Source of the DNA: Bacillota bacterium
GTDB taxonomy: Bacteria; Bacillota; Clostridia; Monoglobales; Firm-18
DNA length: 37,455 nt
Assembly: GCA_023228885.1 (NCBI GenBank)
Contig: JALOAJ010000025.1
Span: forward strand, 1-37,455
Direction of reading: 5' to 3'
Positions 24,563-32,945 of the stretch are shown in pieces. The translations under genes and the position numbers were made by a program. The stretch's first letter is position 1. The number at the start of each line of letters is the position of its first letter. The notes under the pieces are model-generated. The model ran no database searches, was not told the origin of the DNA, and saw only the letters and a program-made list of their open reading frames with translations.

Positions 24563-25124
24563 TTATGTGCGCCTATCCGGCATTTTATTTATAATAACCG
24601 CGGTGGTTGCGTTTGTGCTTTCAATAGCCAACAGCGCAACAAACGAAAGAATAAATTCGCTTGCAAAAGCGGCGGTCAAAAGCGCTCAATCAGAAGTTTT
24701 AAAAGGCGCAGGCGATATTGAGCTTGACACGGCGCAAACATTTGAATATAAAACAGATAACAGCTCTGTTTCGTCAATAACAAAATATCAAAAAACAGAC
24801 GGCGGAAGCCTTTTTGCCGTATCCTGCGCTCCGAAAGGTTATGGCGGTGAAATATCTATGATGGTTGGGGTTGATGATAACTTAACCATTATCGGAATCA
24901 ATATAATAGATAACGCAAAGGAAACCCCCGGTCTTGGCTCCGAGATTGGCAAAAGTGAATTTTACAATCAGTTTGGCGGAAAAACACCGAATATTACCAT
25001 AACAAAAGGTAAGCCGTCAGATAACGAAATTCAGGCTGTGACAGGTGCGACAGTTTCCTCAAAAGCAGTTGTTAATGGGGTTAATGACGCAATTGCAGCG
25101 GTGCAGGAGGTGCTTTCAACATGA
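24555..25124 (+). CDS. rnfG: Rnf complex subunit RnfG
   Basis: The 189-residue product has one N-terminal helix (LSGILFIITAVVAFVLSIAN) and an outward FMN-binding domain. The covalent flavin site is the SGAT-like motif AVTGATVSSKAVVNGVNDAI near the C-terminus. KETPGLGSEIGKSEFYNQFGG is also characteristic. GTG 24555, eight bases after AAAGGCGG, overlaps the rnfD stop by eight bases; the longer frame reads back into rnfD. It passes electrons between RnfD-side cofactors. Confidence 0.93.
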   Translation: MRDYVRLSGILFIITAVVAFVLSIANSATNERINSLAKAAVKSAQSEVLKGAGDIELDTAQTFEYKTDNSSVSSITKYQKTDGGSLFAVSCAPKGYGGEISMMVGVDDNLTIIGINIIDNAKETPGLGSEIGKSEFYNQFGGKTPNITITKGKPSDNEIQAVTGATVSSKAVVNGVNDAIAAVQEVLST

Positions 25125-25717
25125 AAAAGACATTTTTAAACGGCGTTATAAACGAAAACCCAACCTTTGTTCAGCTTTTGGGTATGTGCCCATTGCTTGC
25201 CGTAACAACATCTGTTATAAACGGCATAGGTATGGGAATTTCCGCTACTGTTGTTTTGATTTTTTCCAATGTTGCAATTTCGCTTATACGGCGCTTGGTT
25301 CCGGATAAAATCAGAATTGCCTCATATGTTGTTGTGATTGCGGGGTTTGTAACGCTTGTCGATTTAATTTTAAAGGCGTATTTGCCTGCACTTTCAAGGT
25401 CGCTTGGCATTTTTATTCCGCTTATAGTGGTCAACTGTATAATACTTGCAAGGGCGGAAGCTTTTGCATCGAAAAACGGGCCTTTAAAAAGCGCCTTAGA
25501 CGGATTGGGCATGGGGCTTGGCTTTACAATAGGGCTTTTTACGCTTTCGTCTGTTAGAGAAATAATCGGCAACGGCACAATCTTTGGTATTTCTGTTTTG
25601 GGCAGCAATTATCAGCCTGCCATTATGGCAATTTTACCGCCGGGAGCGTTTATACTCCTTGGGCTTATATTAGGCGTTATAAACATATATAAAGCAAGGA
25701 GGAAAGGCAATGCTTAG
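25121..25717 (+). CDS. rnfE: Rnf complex subunit RnfE
   Basis: The 198-residue membrane protein has about six helices. It begins with the typical FLNGVINENPTFVQLLGMCPLLAVTTSVINGIGMG and carries IPLIVVNCIILARAEAFASKNG, the conserved stretch that places an iron-sulfur-ligating cysteine in the membrane. It starts on the ATGA overlap with rnfG. It is homologous to RnfA in inverted topology, and the two share a 2Fe-2S cluster in the membrane core of Rnf. Confidence 0.94.
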   Translation: MKKTFLNGVINENPTFVQLLGMCPLLAVTTSVINGIGMGISATVVLIFSNVAISLIRRLVPDKIRIASYVVVIAGFVTLVDLILKAYLPALSRSLGIFIPLIVVNCIILARAEAFASKNGPLKSALDGLGMGLGFTIGLFTLSSVREIIGNGTIFGISVLGSNYQPAIMAILPPGAFILLGLILGVINIYKARRKGNA

Positions 25718-26291
25718 GGAAGTTTTAGTAATCTCAATATCGGCAATTTTTATAGAAAACTTTGTGCTTGTTAAGTTTTTGGGGATTTGCCCCTTTTTGG
25801 GCGTTTCAAAAAAGATACAAACGGCGGTAGGCATGGGCATGGCTGTAACATTTGTAATGGCAATGTCATCTGCAATAACTTGGTGTATCGACACATTTGT
25901 TTTACAAAAATTTGGGCTTGATTACCTTCAAACAATAGCGTTTATATTGGTCATTGCGGCGTTGGTTCAGCTTGTTGAAATGTTTTTGCAAAAAATGCTC
26001 CCCGCCCTTTATAACGCATTGGGGATATATCTTCCGTTAATTACAACAAATTGTGCGGTTTTGGGCTCTGCCCTTTTAAACATTCAAAATGAATATAATT
26101 TTATAAAATCAGTTGTATTCGGTGCAAGTGCGGCAATTGGGTTTACCCTTGCGATAGTTTTATTTGCGGGGGTACGGGAGCGGCTTGAATTTTCCGATAT
26201 ACCGGAATTTTTAAAAGGCTTTCCTATTGCGCTAATTACCGCAGGGCTTATTTCAATAGCTTTTCTTGGTTTTTCGGGTTTGCAGCTTTAG
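25710..26291 (+). CDS. rnfA: Rnf complex subunit RnfA
   Basis: The 193-residue membrane subunit has about six helices with the signatures FIENFVLVKFLGICPFLGVSKKIQTAVGMGMAVTFV and YLPLITTNCAVLGSALLNIQNEYNF, each holding a conserved cysteine for the shared 2Fe-2S cluster. The C-terminal GVRERLEFSDIPEFLKGFPIALITAGLISIAFLGFSG is standard. The ATG lies behind AAGGAGG and overlaps the rnfE end by eight bases. Confidence 0.95.
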   Translation: MLREVLVISISAIFIENFVLVKFLGICPFLGVSKKIQTAVGMGMAVTFVMAMSSAITWCIDTFVLQKFGLDYLQTIAFILVIAALVQLVEMFLQKMLPALYNALGIYLPLITTNCAVLGSALLNIQNEYNFIKSVVFGASAAIGFTLAIVLFAGVRERLEFSDIPEFLKGFPIALITAGLISIAFLGFSGLQL

Positions 26292-26309
26292 GGAAAGGAT
26301 TTGATAATA

Positions 26310-27122
26310 ATGCATATATTGATAGCTGTTGCCGCGCTCGGAGCAACCGGGTTGGTTCTTGGGTTGCTGCTTGCCGGGGCATCAAAATATCTTGAAGTAG
26401 AACAAGACGAAAGAATACCGATTATAATAGATTTACTGCCCGGCGCCAATTGCGGCGCATGCGGCTATGCAGGCTGCGCGGCGTTTGCGCAGGCCTTGGC
26501 AGAGGGCAAAGCGCCTGTAAACGGCTGCCCTGTCGGCGGTGCAAAGACAAGTGAGAAACTTGCAAAGGTTTTGGGCGTAAAAAGTGATTCGGGTTCTGAA
26601 AAGGTTGCAGTGGTTTTGTGTCGCGGGGTAGACGGTGCGGCAAAAAAGAAGTTTGTTTACGAAGGTATTGAAAGCTGTGAAATTGCGCATAACTTGTCGG
26701 GCGGCGACAAGGTTTGCAATTTCGGTTGTTTGGGGTTTGGCGATTGCTTTAATGTGTGCCGATTTGATGCAATAAAAATTGAAAACGGCGTTGCGGTTAT
26801 AGACCCCGAAAAATGTACCGCTTGCGGTCTTTGCATTAATGCTTGCCCTAAGGGAATAATTCGCTTTAAGCCGAAGGATAAAATATATTCGGTGCGCTGC
26901 CTGTCACAAGAAAAAGGGGCGCAGATGAAAAACATTTGCAGCGCCGGTTGCATTGCATGCCGGCTTTGTGAAAAAGCGTGCGAATTTGATGCAATTAAGG
27001 TTGTTGACAACATTGCGGTTATAGACTACTCTAAATGTACCGATTGCGGCAAATGCTTTGAAGTTTGTCCTAAAAAAATAATATATAAAGAAACGGCTTT
27101 TAAAAAAATGGTTGCCAAATAG
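26310..27122 (+). CDS. rnfB: Rnf complex subunit RnfB (ferredoxin-side)
   Basis: The 270-residue subunit receives electrons from reduced ferredoxin. It has an N-terminal helix (HILIAVAALGATGLVLGLLLAG) and the Fe-S domain CGACGYAGCAAFAQALAEGKAPVNGCPVGG. At least two 4Fe-4S sets follow (CTACGLCINACPKG, CIACRLCEKACEFDA, CTDCGKCFEVCPKK) plus CNFGCLGFGDCFNVCRFDAI. ATG 26310 lies ten bases after AAAGGA; TTG 26301 is too close. It is the last rnf gene, giving order C-D-G-E-A-B as in Clostridium and Acetobacterium. Confidence 0.95.
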   Translation: MHILIAVAALGATGLVLGLLLAGASKYLEVEQDERIPIIIDLLPGANCGACGYAGCAAFAQALAEGKAPVNGCPVGGAKTSEKLAKVLGVKSDSGSEKVAVVLCRGVDGAAKKKFVYEGIESCEIAHNLSGGDKVCNFGCLGFGDCFNVCRFDAIKIENGVAVIDPEKCTACGLCINACPKGIIRFKPKDKIYSVRCLSQEKGAQMKNICSAGCIACRLCEKACEFDAIKVVDNIAVIDYSKCTDCGKCFEVCPKKIIYKETAFKKMVAK

Positions 27123-27140
27123 TTCGCAAAGATGTATAAT
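27112..27140 (+). promoter_or_regulatory. Promoter of the pyridoxal kinase-ECF operon
   Basis: TTGCCA (27112-27117), at the very end of rnfB, and a perfect TATAAT (27135-27140) are 17 bases apart. The expected start is about 37 bases before the kinase TTG. No terminator separates it from rnfB, so read-through is likely too. Confidence 0.68.
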
Positions 27141-27183
27141 ATAGTCTAATTCTAATAAGCGGCATAGGGAAAGGGCGTTTGTA

Positions 27184-28023
27184 TTGAAAAAAATCATAGC
27201 CGCTCACGATATTTCGGGGCTTGGAAAGGCTTCGCTCGGGTCTGCTTTGCCGATTATATCGGTTATGGGGAGCGTGGTTTGTTGCTTGCCCACCGCTGTA
27301 CTATCAACTATAACAGGGGTGTATGAAGGTTATTCAATTACCGATTTGACGGAGCAAATGAAAGATACAATAGCACATTGGAAAAATCTAAACACCAATT
27401 TTGACATGATATACAGCGGTTTCTTAGCCAACAGCGGTCAGGTTGATATTATAATAAATGCAGCAAAAAGTTTTAATAACTGTTATTTTGTTGCAGACCC
27501 TGTTTTTGCGGATAACGGACAGCTATATCAAACTATGAATCTTGATATGGTTAAAAGTATGCGACGGCTTATTTCGTCCGCCAATATTATAACGCCAAAC
27601 TTCACCGAGGCATGCTTTTTGCTTGGCGAAACAATGGACAAAACATCGGAGCAAAGCGCAAAGCAATGGCTTAGAAAGTTAAACAATATGGGTCCTGAGC
27701 GCGTTGTGATTACAAGCTTTCCATTCGGAGACGAAATGTTTATTGTTGCGTACGATAAAAAAAGTGATGCCTTTTGGAAGCTTAAATATAAGCATATACC
27801 GGTGGATTTCCACGGTACGGGCGATGTTTTTACAAGTGTGCTTTGCGGCGCTTTTGCAAGGGGAGATAGTTTTGAGTCTGCTATAACGCTTGCCGCAGAT
27901 TTTGCAAAAAATACCATCAATGCTACCATTAACGAGGATTGGGACTTGCGCCAGGGGCTGTTAATAGAGAAAAGACTTACAACCCTTGCAAATGTTGTAA
28001 AAAGTAAATGCGAAAGGTTTTAA
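27184..28023 (+). CDS. Pyridoxal/pyridoxamine kinase, PfkB/ribokinase superfamily
   Basis: The 279-residue kinase phosphorylates a vitamin B6 vitamer (or a related pyrimidine) with ATP. It has the PdxK/PdxY N-terminal pattern IIAAHDISGLGKASLGSALPIISVMG, the segment YSGFLANSGQVDIII, the vitamer pocket VADPVFADNGQLY, ITPNFTEACFLLGE, and the anion hole GTGD (211-214, catalytic Asp214) in FHGTGDVFTSVLCGAFARG. The start is TTG 27184. It precedes an ECF energising module by ten bases, which suggests vitamin salvage but does not prove it. ThiD-like kinases are the nearest alternative. Confidence 0.85.
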   Translation: MKKIIAAHDISGLGKASLGSALPIISVMGSVVCCLPTAVLSTITGVYEGYSITDLTEQMKDTIAHWKNLNTNFDMIYSGFLANSGQVDIIINAAKSFNNCYFVADPVFADNGQLYQTMNLDMVKSMRRLISSANIITPNFTEACFLLGETMDKTSEQSAKQWLRKLNNMGPERVVITSFPFGDEMFIVAYDKKSDAFWKLKYKHIPVDFHGTGDVFTSVLCGAFARGDSFESAITLAADFAKNTINATINEDWDLRQGLLIEKRLTTLANVVKSKCERF

Positions 28024-28033
28024 ATTTTTAATT

Positions 28034-28858
28034 ATGATAAAAACGGAAAAGCTTACTTTTAATTACAGCGGTGAACAACCGAATGTTTTAAAAGACATTG
28101 ATATAGAAATTAAAAATGGTGAATTTGTTGCAGTTTTAGGGCATAACGGCAGCGGTAAATCAACCCTTGCAAAGCATTTTAACGCTATTCTTTTGCCGGT
28201 TGGGGGGACGGTGTATGCAAACGGCATAAACACCAAGGATGAAAGCCGTCTTTATGACATCCGTCGGGCAATCGGGATGGTGTTTCAAAATCCGGACAAT
28301 CAAATTGTTGCTACAATAGTGGAAGAGGATGTTGCTTTTGCGCCGGAGAATTTAGGGGTGCCAACAGCCGAAATCAGAGAAACGGTTGATTGGGCGCTTG
28401 ATACCGTTGGTATGACGGAGTATAAACAGCACGCCCCGCATCTTTTATCGGGCGGTCAAAAGCAAAGGATTGCCATTGCGGGTGTGCTTGCCATGAAACC
28501 AAAATGCATTGTGCTTGACGAACCGACCGCCATGCTTGACCCAATCGGGCGAAAAGAGGTTATGGACACATTAATGCATCTAAATAGCAAAAATGCCATG
28601 ACGATAGTGCTTATAACGCATAATATGGACGAGGCGGTCAATGCTGACCGAGTTATAATTATAAGTGACGGCGAAATTGTTAAAGATGCGCCGCCGCATA
28701 TAGTTTTTTCGGATGTCGATGAAATAAAGGCATTGGGTCTTGATGTGCCGCAAGTTACCGAGCTTATGTATGAGCTTCGCAAAGCAGGTTTAGATGTCCC
28801 TTCGGGCGTGATAACAATTGAGGACGCCTACAAAGCGTTGTCGGAGGTGGCAGGTTGA
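28034..28858 (+). CDS. ecfA1: ECF transporter ATPase subunit A1
   Basis: The 274-residue ABC ATPase of an energy-coupling factor transporter carries Walker A GHNGSGKST (36-44), Q-loop FQNPDNQIVATIVEEDVAFAPENLG, signature LSGGQ (138-142), Walker B CIVLDEPTAMLDP and switch His in LITHNMDEA. VEEDVAFAPENLG is an ECF-specific stretch. It forms a heterodimer with the next gene product and powers vitamin or metal uptake through EcfT and separate S components. The nearest AAAGG is 17 bases before the ATG, so translation may be coupled to the kinase gene. Confidence 0.94.
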   Translation: MIKTEKLTFNYSGEQPNVLKDIDIEIKNGEFVAVLGHNGSGKSTLAKHFNAILLPVGGTVYANGINTKDESRLYDIRRAIGMVFQNPDNQIVATIVEEDVAFAPENLGVPTAEIRETVDWALDTVGMTEYKQHAPHLLSGGQKQRIAIAGVLAMKPKCIVLDEPTAMLDPIGRKEVMDTLMHLNSKNAMTIVLITHNMDEAVNADRVIIISDGEIVKDAPPHIVFSDVDEIKALGLDVPQVTELMYELRKAGLDVPSGVITIEDAYKALSEVAG

Positions 28859-29688
28859 TTATTAAGGCTGAAAATATCAGTTACACTTATTCAGAAGGCG
28901 GTCCTTTTGAAAAGGAAGCGCTTTACAATGTTTCAATAACAATAAATCAAGGTGATTTTGTTGGCATCATAGGTCACACAGGCAGCGGAAAATCAACACT
29001 TGTTCAGCATTTTAACGGTTTGCTAAAGCCGACAAGCGGTAAAATTACCGTTTGCGGAATAGACACTTTGGATAAAAAAGCAAACCTTAAAAAAGTCAGA
29101 ACAAAGGTGGGGCTTGTGTTTCAATATCCCGAACATCAGCTTTTTGAAGAAACTGTCAGGCAAGATATTGCATTTGCTCCAAAAAACATGGGGCTGTCGG
29201 AACGAGAAACCCAAGAGCGGGTGATGTGGGCGGCAAGTCTTGTAGGTCTTACGGATGAAATTTTGGAAAAGTCTCCTTTTGAAATTTCGGGAGGTCAAAA
29301 AAGGCGCGCTGCAATAGCGGGAGTGCTTGCAATGCAGCCGGATTTTTTGGTTTTGGACGAGCCCACGGCAGGGCTTGACCCGAGCGGTCGGGAAGAAATA
29401 TTATTCCAAATAAAAAAACTTCACAAAGAAACGGGAATAACCGTTGCGATTGTTTCTCATGGTATGGAGGACATTGCAAAGACGGTTGAATATTTATATG
29501 TTATGAACAAAGGCGAGATAGCGATGCAGGGGACTCCGCTGGAGGTTTATGCCCAGTACGAACTGCTTGAAAAGATGGGGCTTGATGCACCGCAAATTAC
29601 AAAGCTTATGAAGCATGTGTATGGCGTAAATATATGCACGGTTGAGGATGCAAAGGAGTATATTTTGGGGGTGGCGCACCGTGCTTAA
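28855..29688 (+). CDS. ecfA2: ECF transporter ATPase subunit A2
   Basis: The 277-residue second ABC ATPase carries Walker A GHTGSGKST (40-48), Q-loop FQYPEHQLFEETVRQDIAFAPKNMG, signature ISGGQKRRAAIAGVLAMQP, Walker B FLVLDEPTAGLDPSG and switch His in IVSHGMEDIA. The EHQLFEETV stretch marks the A2 (EcfA') type. Its TTG start overlaps the stop of ecfA1 (TTGA) and sits behind GGAGGTGG. Together the two make the ATP-hydrolysing pair. Confidence 0.94.
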   Translation: MIIKAENISYTYSEGGPFEKEALYNVSITINQGDFVGIIGHTGSGKSTLVQHFNGLLKPTSGKITVCGIDTLDKKANLKKVRTKVGLVFQYPEHQLFEETVRQDIAFAPKNMGLSERETQERVMWAASLVGLTDEILEKSPFEISGGQKRRAAIAGVLAMQPDFLVLDEPTAGLDPSGREEILFQIKKLHKETGITVAIVSHGMEDIAKTVEYLYVMNKGEIAMQGTPLEVYAQYELLEKMGLDAPQITKLMKHVYGVNICTVEDAKEYILGVAHRA

Positions 29689-30481
29689 AGACATAACGCT
29701 TGGGCAGCACTTCCCCGGAAACTCTGTTTTGCACAGGCTTGACGCAATGATAAAAATTATTCTTTCAATGCTGTATCTTGTTTTGATTTTCCTTGTTAAA
29801 GGCTTTGTGGGGTATGGGTTGCTTGCAATTTTTGTGTTTTGTATTATTTTGCTTTCAACTGTGCCGATAAAATTTGTGTTAAAAGGGCTCAAACCGCTTT
29901 TGATATTCATAATATTCACTGCCATATTAAATCTTTTTATGACAAGCGGAACAGTTATATGGCAATGGAGTTTTTTGAAGTTAACCTATGAAGGAATTTA
30001 CTTTGCTGTTTTTATGATACTAAGGATTGTATTTTTGGTTTTGGGTACATCCCTCTTAACATACACAACATCACCGATTGCTTTGACAGACGGGATAGAG
30101 CGGTTTTTAACCCCCTTTGCCAAAATAGGCGCGCCTACGCATGAGCTTGCCATGATGATGAGCATTGCGCTGAGGTTTATTCCCACCTTGCTTGAAGAAA
30201 CAGATAAAATTATGAAGGCGCAAATGGCAAGAGGGGCGGATTTTGAAAGCGGTAACCTGATAAAACGGGCAAGGGCGCTTATTCCTTTGTTGGTTCCTTT
30301 ATTTATAAGCGCATTCCGAAGAGCGGATGAACTTGCCATCGCAATGGAGTGCCGATGTTATCAGGGCGGGAAAAACAGAACGCGCCTTAATGTGGTTAAG
30401 GTAGGGAAAATTGATATAATTGCTTCTTTGGTGTTTTTATTATGCGCAGCCGTTATTTTAACGGCAAATCTTGCGGGGTGA
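29681..30481 (+). CDS. ecfT: ECF transporter transmembrane subunit T
   Basis: The 266-residue protein has about five to six membrane helices. It begins with ITLGQHFPGNSVLHRLDAMIKIILSML, typical for EcfT. The coupling region contains MMMSIALRFIPTLLEETDKIMKAQMARGADFESG with the first ARG motif, and LFISAFRRADELAIAMECRCYQGG with the second, altered here to ECR. It links S components to the ATPases. GTG 29681 is chosen because it gives the family N-terminus; the gene overlaps ecfA2 by eight bases. No S component is in the window, so this is a shared (group II) module. Confidence 0.92.
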   Translation: MLKDITLGQHFPGNSVLHRLDAMIKIILSMLYLVLIFLVKGFVGYGLLAIFVFCIILLSTVPIKFVLKGLKPLLIFIIFTAILNLFMTSGTVIWQWSFLKLTYEGIYFAVFMILRIVFLVLGTSLLTYTTSPIALTDGIERFLTPFAKIGAPTHELAMMMSIALRFIPTLLEETDKIMKAQMARGADFESGNLIKRARALIPLLVPLFISAFRRADELAIAMECRCYQGGKNRTRLNVVKVGKIDIIASLVFLLCAAVILTANLAG

Positions 30482-30482
30482 T

Positions 30483-31238
30483 ATGTTGCAAAACCTTGCG
30501 CTAACCCTTATGTTTGACGGTAGCCGATACCATGGTTGGCAGCGCCAAACAAATGCCGTAACGGTAGAAGAAGTTTTATCAAATGCAATTTATAAAAGGA
30601 CGGGCAGGCAGCCGCTTGTTATCGGATGCAGCAGAACAGATGCAGGCGTTCATGCAATAGAGTATATATGCAATTTCATGACCGACTCCCCAATACCGCC
30701 TGAGAAGCTGCCTTTCGCATTAAACACTTTGTTGCCTTATGATATAAGAGTGCTAAAATGCAATAAAGTGTCGGATGATTTTCATTCGCGATTTTGCGCT
30801 GTATCAAAAACTTATGTTTATAATGTCTATACCGATGTTATTTCAAATCCATTTTTAAAGAATTTTGCATTTCATTTTCCATATACGCTAAATTTAGAAC
30901 AAATGCAGCGGGCAGCAACATATTTTATAGGCGAATATGATTTTTCGGCGTTTATGACCACGGGAAGCAGCCAAAAAACAACTGTCAGAAAGGTTACCAA
31001 GCTAACTGTAACTAAAAAAGAAAACTTTTTCAGGTTTGAAATTTCAGCAAACGCTTTTTTGTATAATATGGTTAGAATTATTGTGGGGACGCTCCTTTAT
31101 GTCGGTATGGGCAAAATATCAGAGAATGATATCACAAAAATAATAAAAAGCCGTGACAGGTCAAAAGGCGGAATAACAGCCGGAGCGATGGGGCTGTATC
31201 TGGCAAAGGTTGATTATAATGATGAGGGTGTTTTGTGA
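30483..31238 (+). CDS. truA: tRNA pseudouridine(38-40) synthase TruA
   Basis: The 251-residue enzyme makes pseudouridine at positions 38-40 in the tRNA anticodon arm. The catalytic Asp53 is in CSRTDAGVHA. The N-terminal LTLMFDGSRYHGWQRQ, DFSAFMTTGSS and the final RDRSKGGITAGAMGLYLAKVDY are all family-typical. ATG 30483 starts one base after the ecfT stop. The order ecfA1-ecfA2-ecfT-truA is conserved in Firmicutes, usually at the ribosomal protein end rplQ-rpsI; here the flanking ribosomal genes are absent. Confidence 0.96.
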   Translation: MLQNLALTLMFDGSRYHGWQRQTNAVTVEEVLSNAIYKRTGRQPLVIGCSRTDAGVHAIEYICNFMTDSPIPPEKLPFALNTLLPYDIRVLKCNKVSDDFHSRFCAVSKTYVYNVYTDVISNPFLKNFAFHFPYTLNLEQMQRAATYFIGEYDFSAFMTTGSSQKTTVRKVTKLTVTKKENFFRFEISANAFLYNMVRIIVGTLLYVGMGKISENDITKIIKSRDRSKGGITAGAMGLYLAKVDYNDEGVL

Positions 31239-31239
31239 T

Positions 31240-32325
31240 TTGAGAAAAAAAAAGAATAAAATTGAACCATCATTAGTAATATTTATAATAGTGGTGCTGC
31301 TCGGGGCGTTGGCATATCAAAACCGCGGCTTGCTGCGGGCTAACTTGGAAAGTTCAAAGCAGGTTTTTGCTTATGAATCAACCTCACAGCTTTCCTTTGA
31401 CGCCTCGAAAGGCAATTTGCTTGCACTCGATTCGGACGGGCTGATTTGTCTTTCCGAGGAGGGGCGCAAAAAATGGAATATAGTTCATCAAATTTCAAAC
31501 CCACGAATGAATGTCAGCGGCGGTTATTCGCTTGTTTTTGATAAAGGCGGAAAAGAGGTGCATTGCTATCTTCGTAATTCAAAGTTGTGGGAGCACACAA
31601 CAGAACAGCCGATTATAACAGCCAAAATAAACAAAAACGGTTGTGCTGTGGTTGTGTCGCATGCAGCGGGATACAAAGCTAAAGTAGAAGTGATTGCCAA
31701 CGAAGGTGAGCCTATATACGAGTGGCTTCTTAGTGAATATTATGTGATTGATGTTGATATATCTCCGAATGCAAAAACCTTTGCGGCGGCGGTTTTACGA
31801 CCTGACAGCGCCGAGGTAACAAGCAGCGTTATAGTTGTGGATATAGATGGCGAAAGAATTAAAGGTGAAATGGTTTTTAACGGCAGTTTGGTTTTTGATA
31901 TACTATATCAAAAGAACGGCTCTATAATAGCTCTTAGTGAGGACAGGCTTGTTGGGGTGTCATCTAAAGGCGAAAAGCTATGGGATGTAAATTTTGAAGA
32001 ACGACAACTTAGCAGTTATAAGCTTGGATATGACACCGGTAGCGTGCTTGCTTTTTTAGGAAGCAGAAACAACAGCATTGTTCAAATTTATGGCAAGAAG
32101 GGTCAAAAAATCGGCGAGTACATATCCGACGAAAAGGTTAACGATGTTGATATATTCGATAATACCATAGCGGTAGCCGAAAAGGGATGTGTAGTGATGC
32201 TTGGGCAAAGCGGGCTTGTAACGGTTAAAACCGAGCAAAAGCATGACATAAAACAGATAATGCTGTTATCACGCCATCGCGTTGCGGCGGTGGGTAACAA
32301 TAACATTGAAATAATAAAACCATAA
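31240..32325 (+). CDS. DUF5711-like membrane-anchored beta-propeller protein
   Basis: The 361-residue product has a basic start and one membrane helix (PSLVIFIIVVLLGALAY, about residues 10-26). A long domain of repeated short beta stretches follows, such as LDSDGLICLSEEGRKKWNI, VVDIDGERIKGEMVF, GVSSKGEKLWDVNF and IYGKKGQKIGEYI. These repeats resemble a WD40/PQQ-like propeller, as in DUF5711 proteins of Clostridia. It should face outside. Function is unknown. TTG 31240 follows GAGGGTG and lies two bases after truA; ATG 31219 with AAAGG upstream is equally possible and adds seven residues. Confidence 0.72.
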   Translation: MRKKKNKIEPSLVIFIIVVLLGALAYQNRGLLRANLESSKQVFAYESTSQLSFDASKGNLLALDSDGLICLSEEGRKKWNIVHQISNPRMNVSGGYSLVFDKGGKEVHCYLRNSKLWEHTTEQPIITAKINKNGCAVVVSHAAGYKAKVEVIANEGEPIYEWLLSEYYVIDVDISPNAKTFAAAVLRPDSAEVTSSVIVVDIDGERIKGEMVFNGSLVFDILYQKNGSIIALSEDRLVGVSSKGEKLWDVNFEERQLSSYKLGYDTGSVLAFLGSRNNSIVQIYGKKGQKIGEYISDEKVNDVDIFDNTIAVAEKGCVVMLGQSGLVTVKTEQKHDIKQIMLLSRHRVAAVGNNNIEIIKP

Positions 32326-32337
32326 AGGGGGGTTACT

Positions 32338-32931
32338 ATGGCAGATTTAGTACTTTTTTTGATTATCGGGGCAATGGCGCTGTGGGGGATGAAGTCGGGG
32401 CTTATAAAAACGATATTTCATTTTGGATATTATATAATCGCTTCCGCCGTCGCTATGTATCTGTATCCCATTTTATCAAACTACCTTCTGGGGTCGAAAA
32501 TCAGCGAATTTATACATCAAAAGGTTATACTTCCAAAAATAGCGGTAAACACCGCCGACATGGCTATGCCGGTATTTATGAGCCGTATAATTAAAAGCGG
32601 CATAGAAAATACAACCGAATCAATAGCCGCCACGCTTACCGCAATGGTTTTAAACATAATTTGTTTTGTCGGTATATTCTTGATTGTTAAAATAGGTTTA
32701 CGATTAACGGCAAACCTTTTAAACAGTATAGCAAAGCTGCCTGTGTTGTCGGCATTTAATAAGTTTGGCGGGCTTATTGCGGGGGCGGCGAACGGCATTT
32801 TAATTTCATATGTTGCGCTTGCCGTAATTGCGGCATTTGCGGACGGCAAGCTGCAAGAGGCGATAATTGCATCAAAATATGCATCCGTTATGTATAATAA
32901 TAATTTAATTTTAAAAATTATATTCGGTTAA
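32338..32931 (+). CDS. CvpA-family membrane protein
   Basis: The 197-residue protein has four predicted membrane helices. These cover residues 3-20, an amphipathic-rich stretch at 28-45, one around 88-115 (ATLTAMVLNIICFVGIFLIV) and one around 140-165 (GGLIAGAANGILISYVALAVIAA). The layout matches CvpA: N-terminal LVLFLIIGAMALWGMKSGLIKTIFHFG and the segment NKFGGLIAGAANG. CvpA proteins have been linked to colicin V export and to envelope stress in other bacteria, but their biochemistry is unsettled. It starts behind AAAGGGGGG and follows the DUF5711-like gene by 12 bases. Confidence 0.82.
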   Translation: MADLVLFLIIGAMALWGMKSGLIKTIFHFGYYIIASAVAMYLYPILSNYLLGSKISEFIHQKVILPKIAVNTADMAMPVFMSRIIKSGIENTTESIAATLTAMVLNIICFVGIFLIVKIGLRLTANLLNSIAKLPVLSAFNKFGGLIAGAANGILISYVALAVIAAFADGKLQEAIIASKYASVMYNNNLILKIIFG

Positions 32932-32945
32932 AGGAGAAAAAACAA

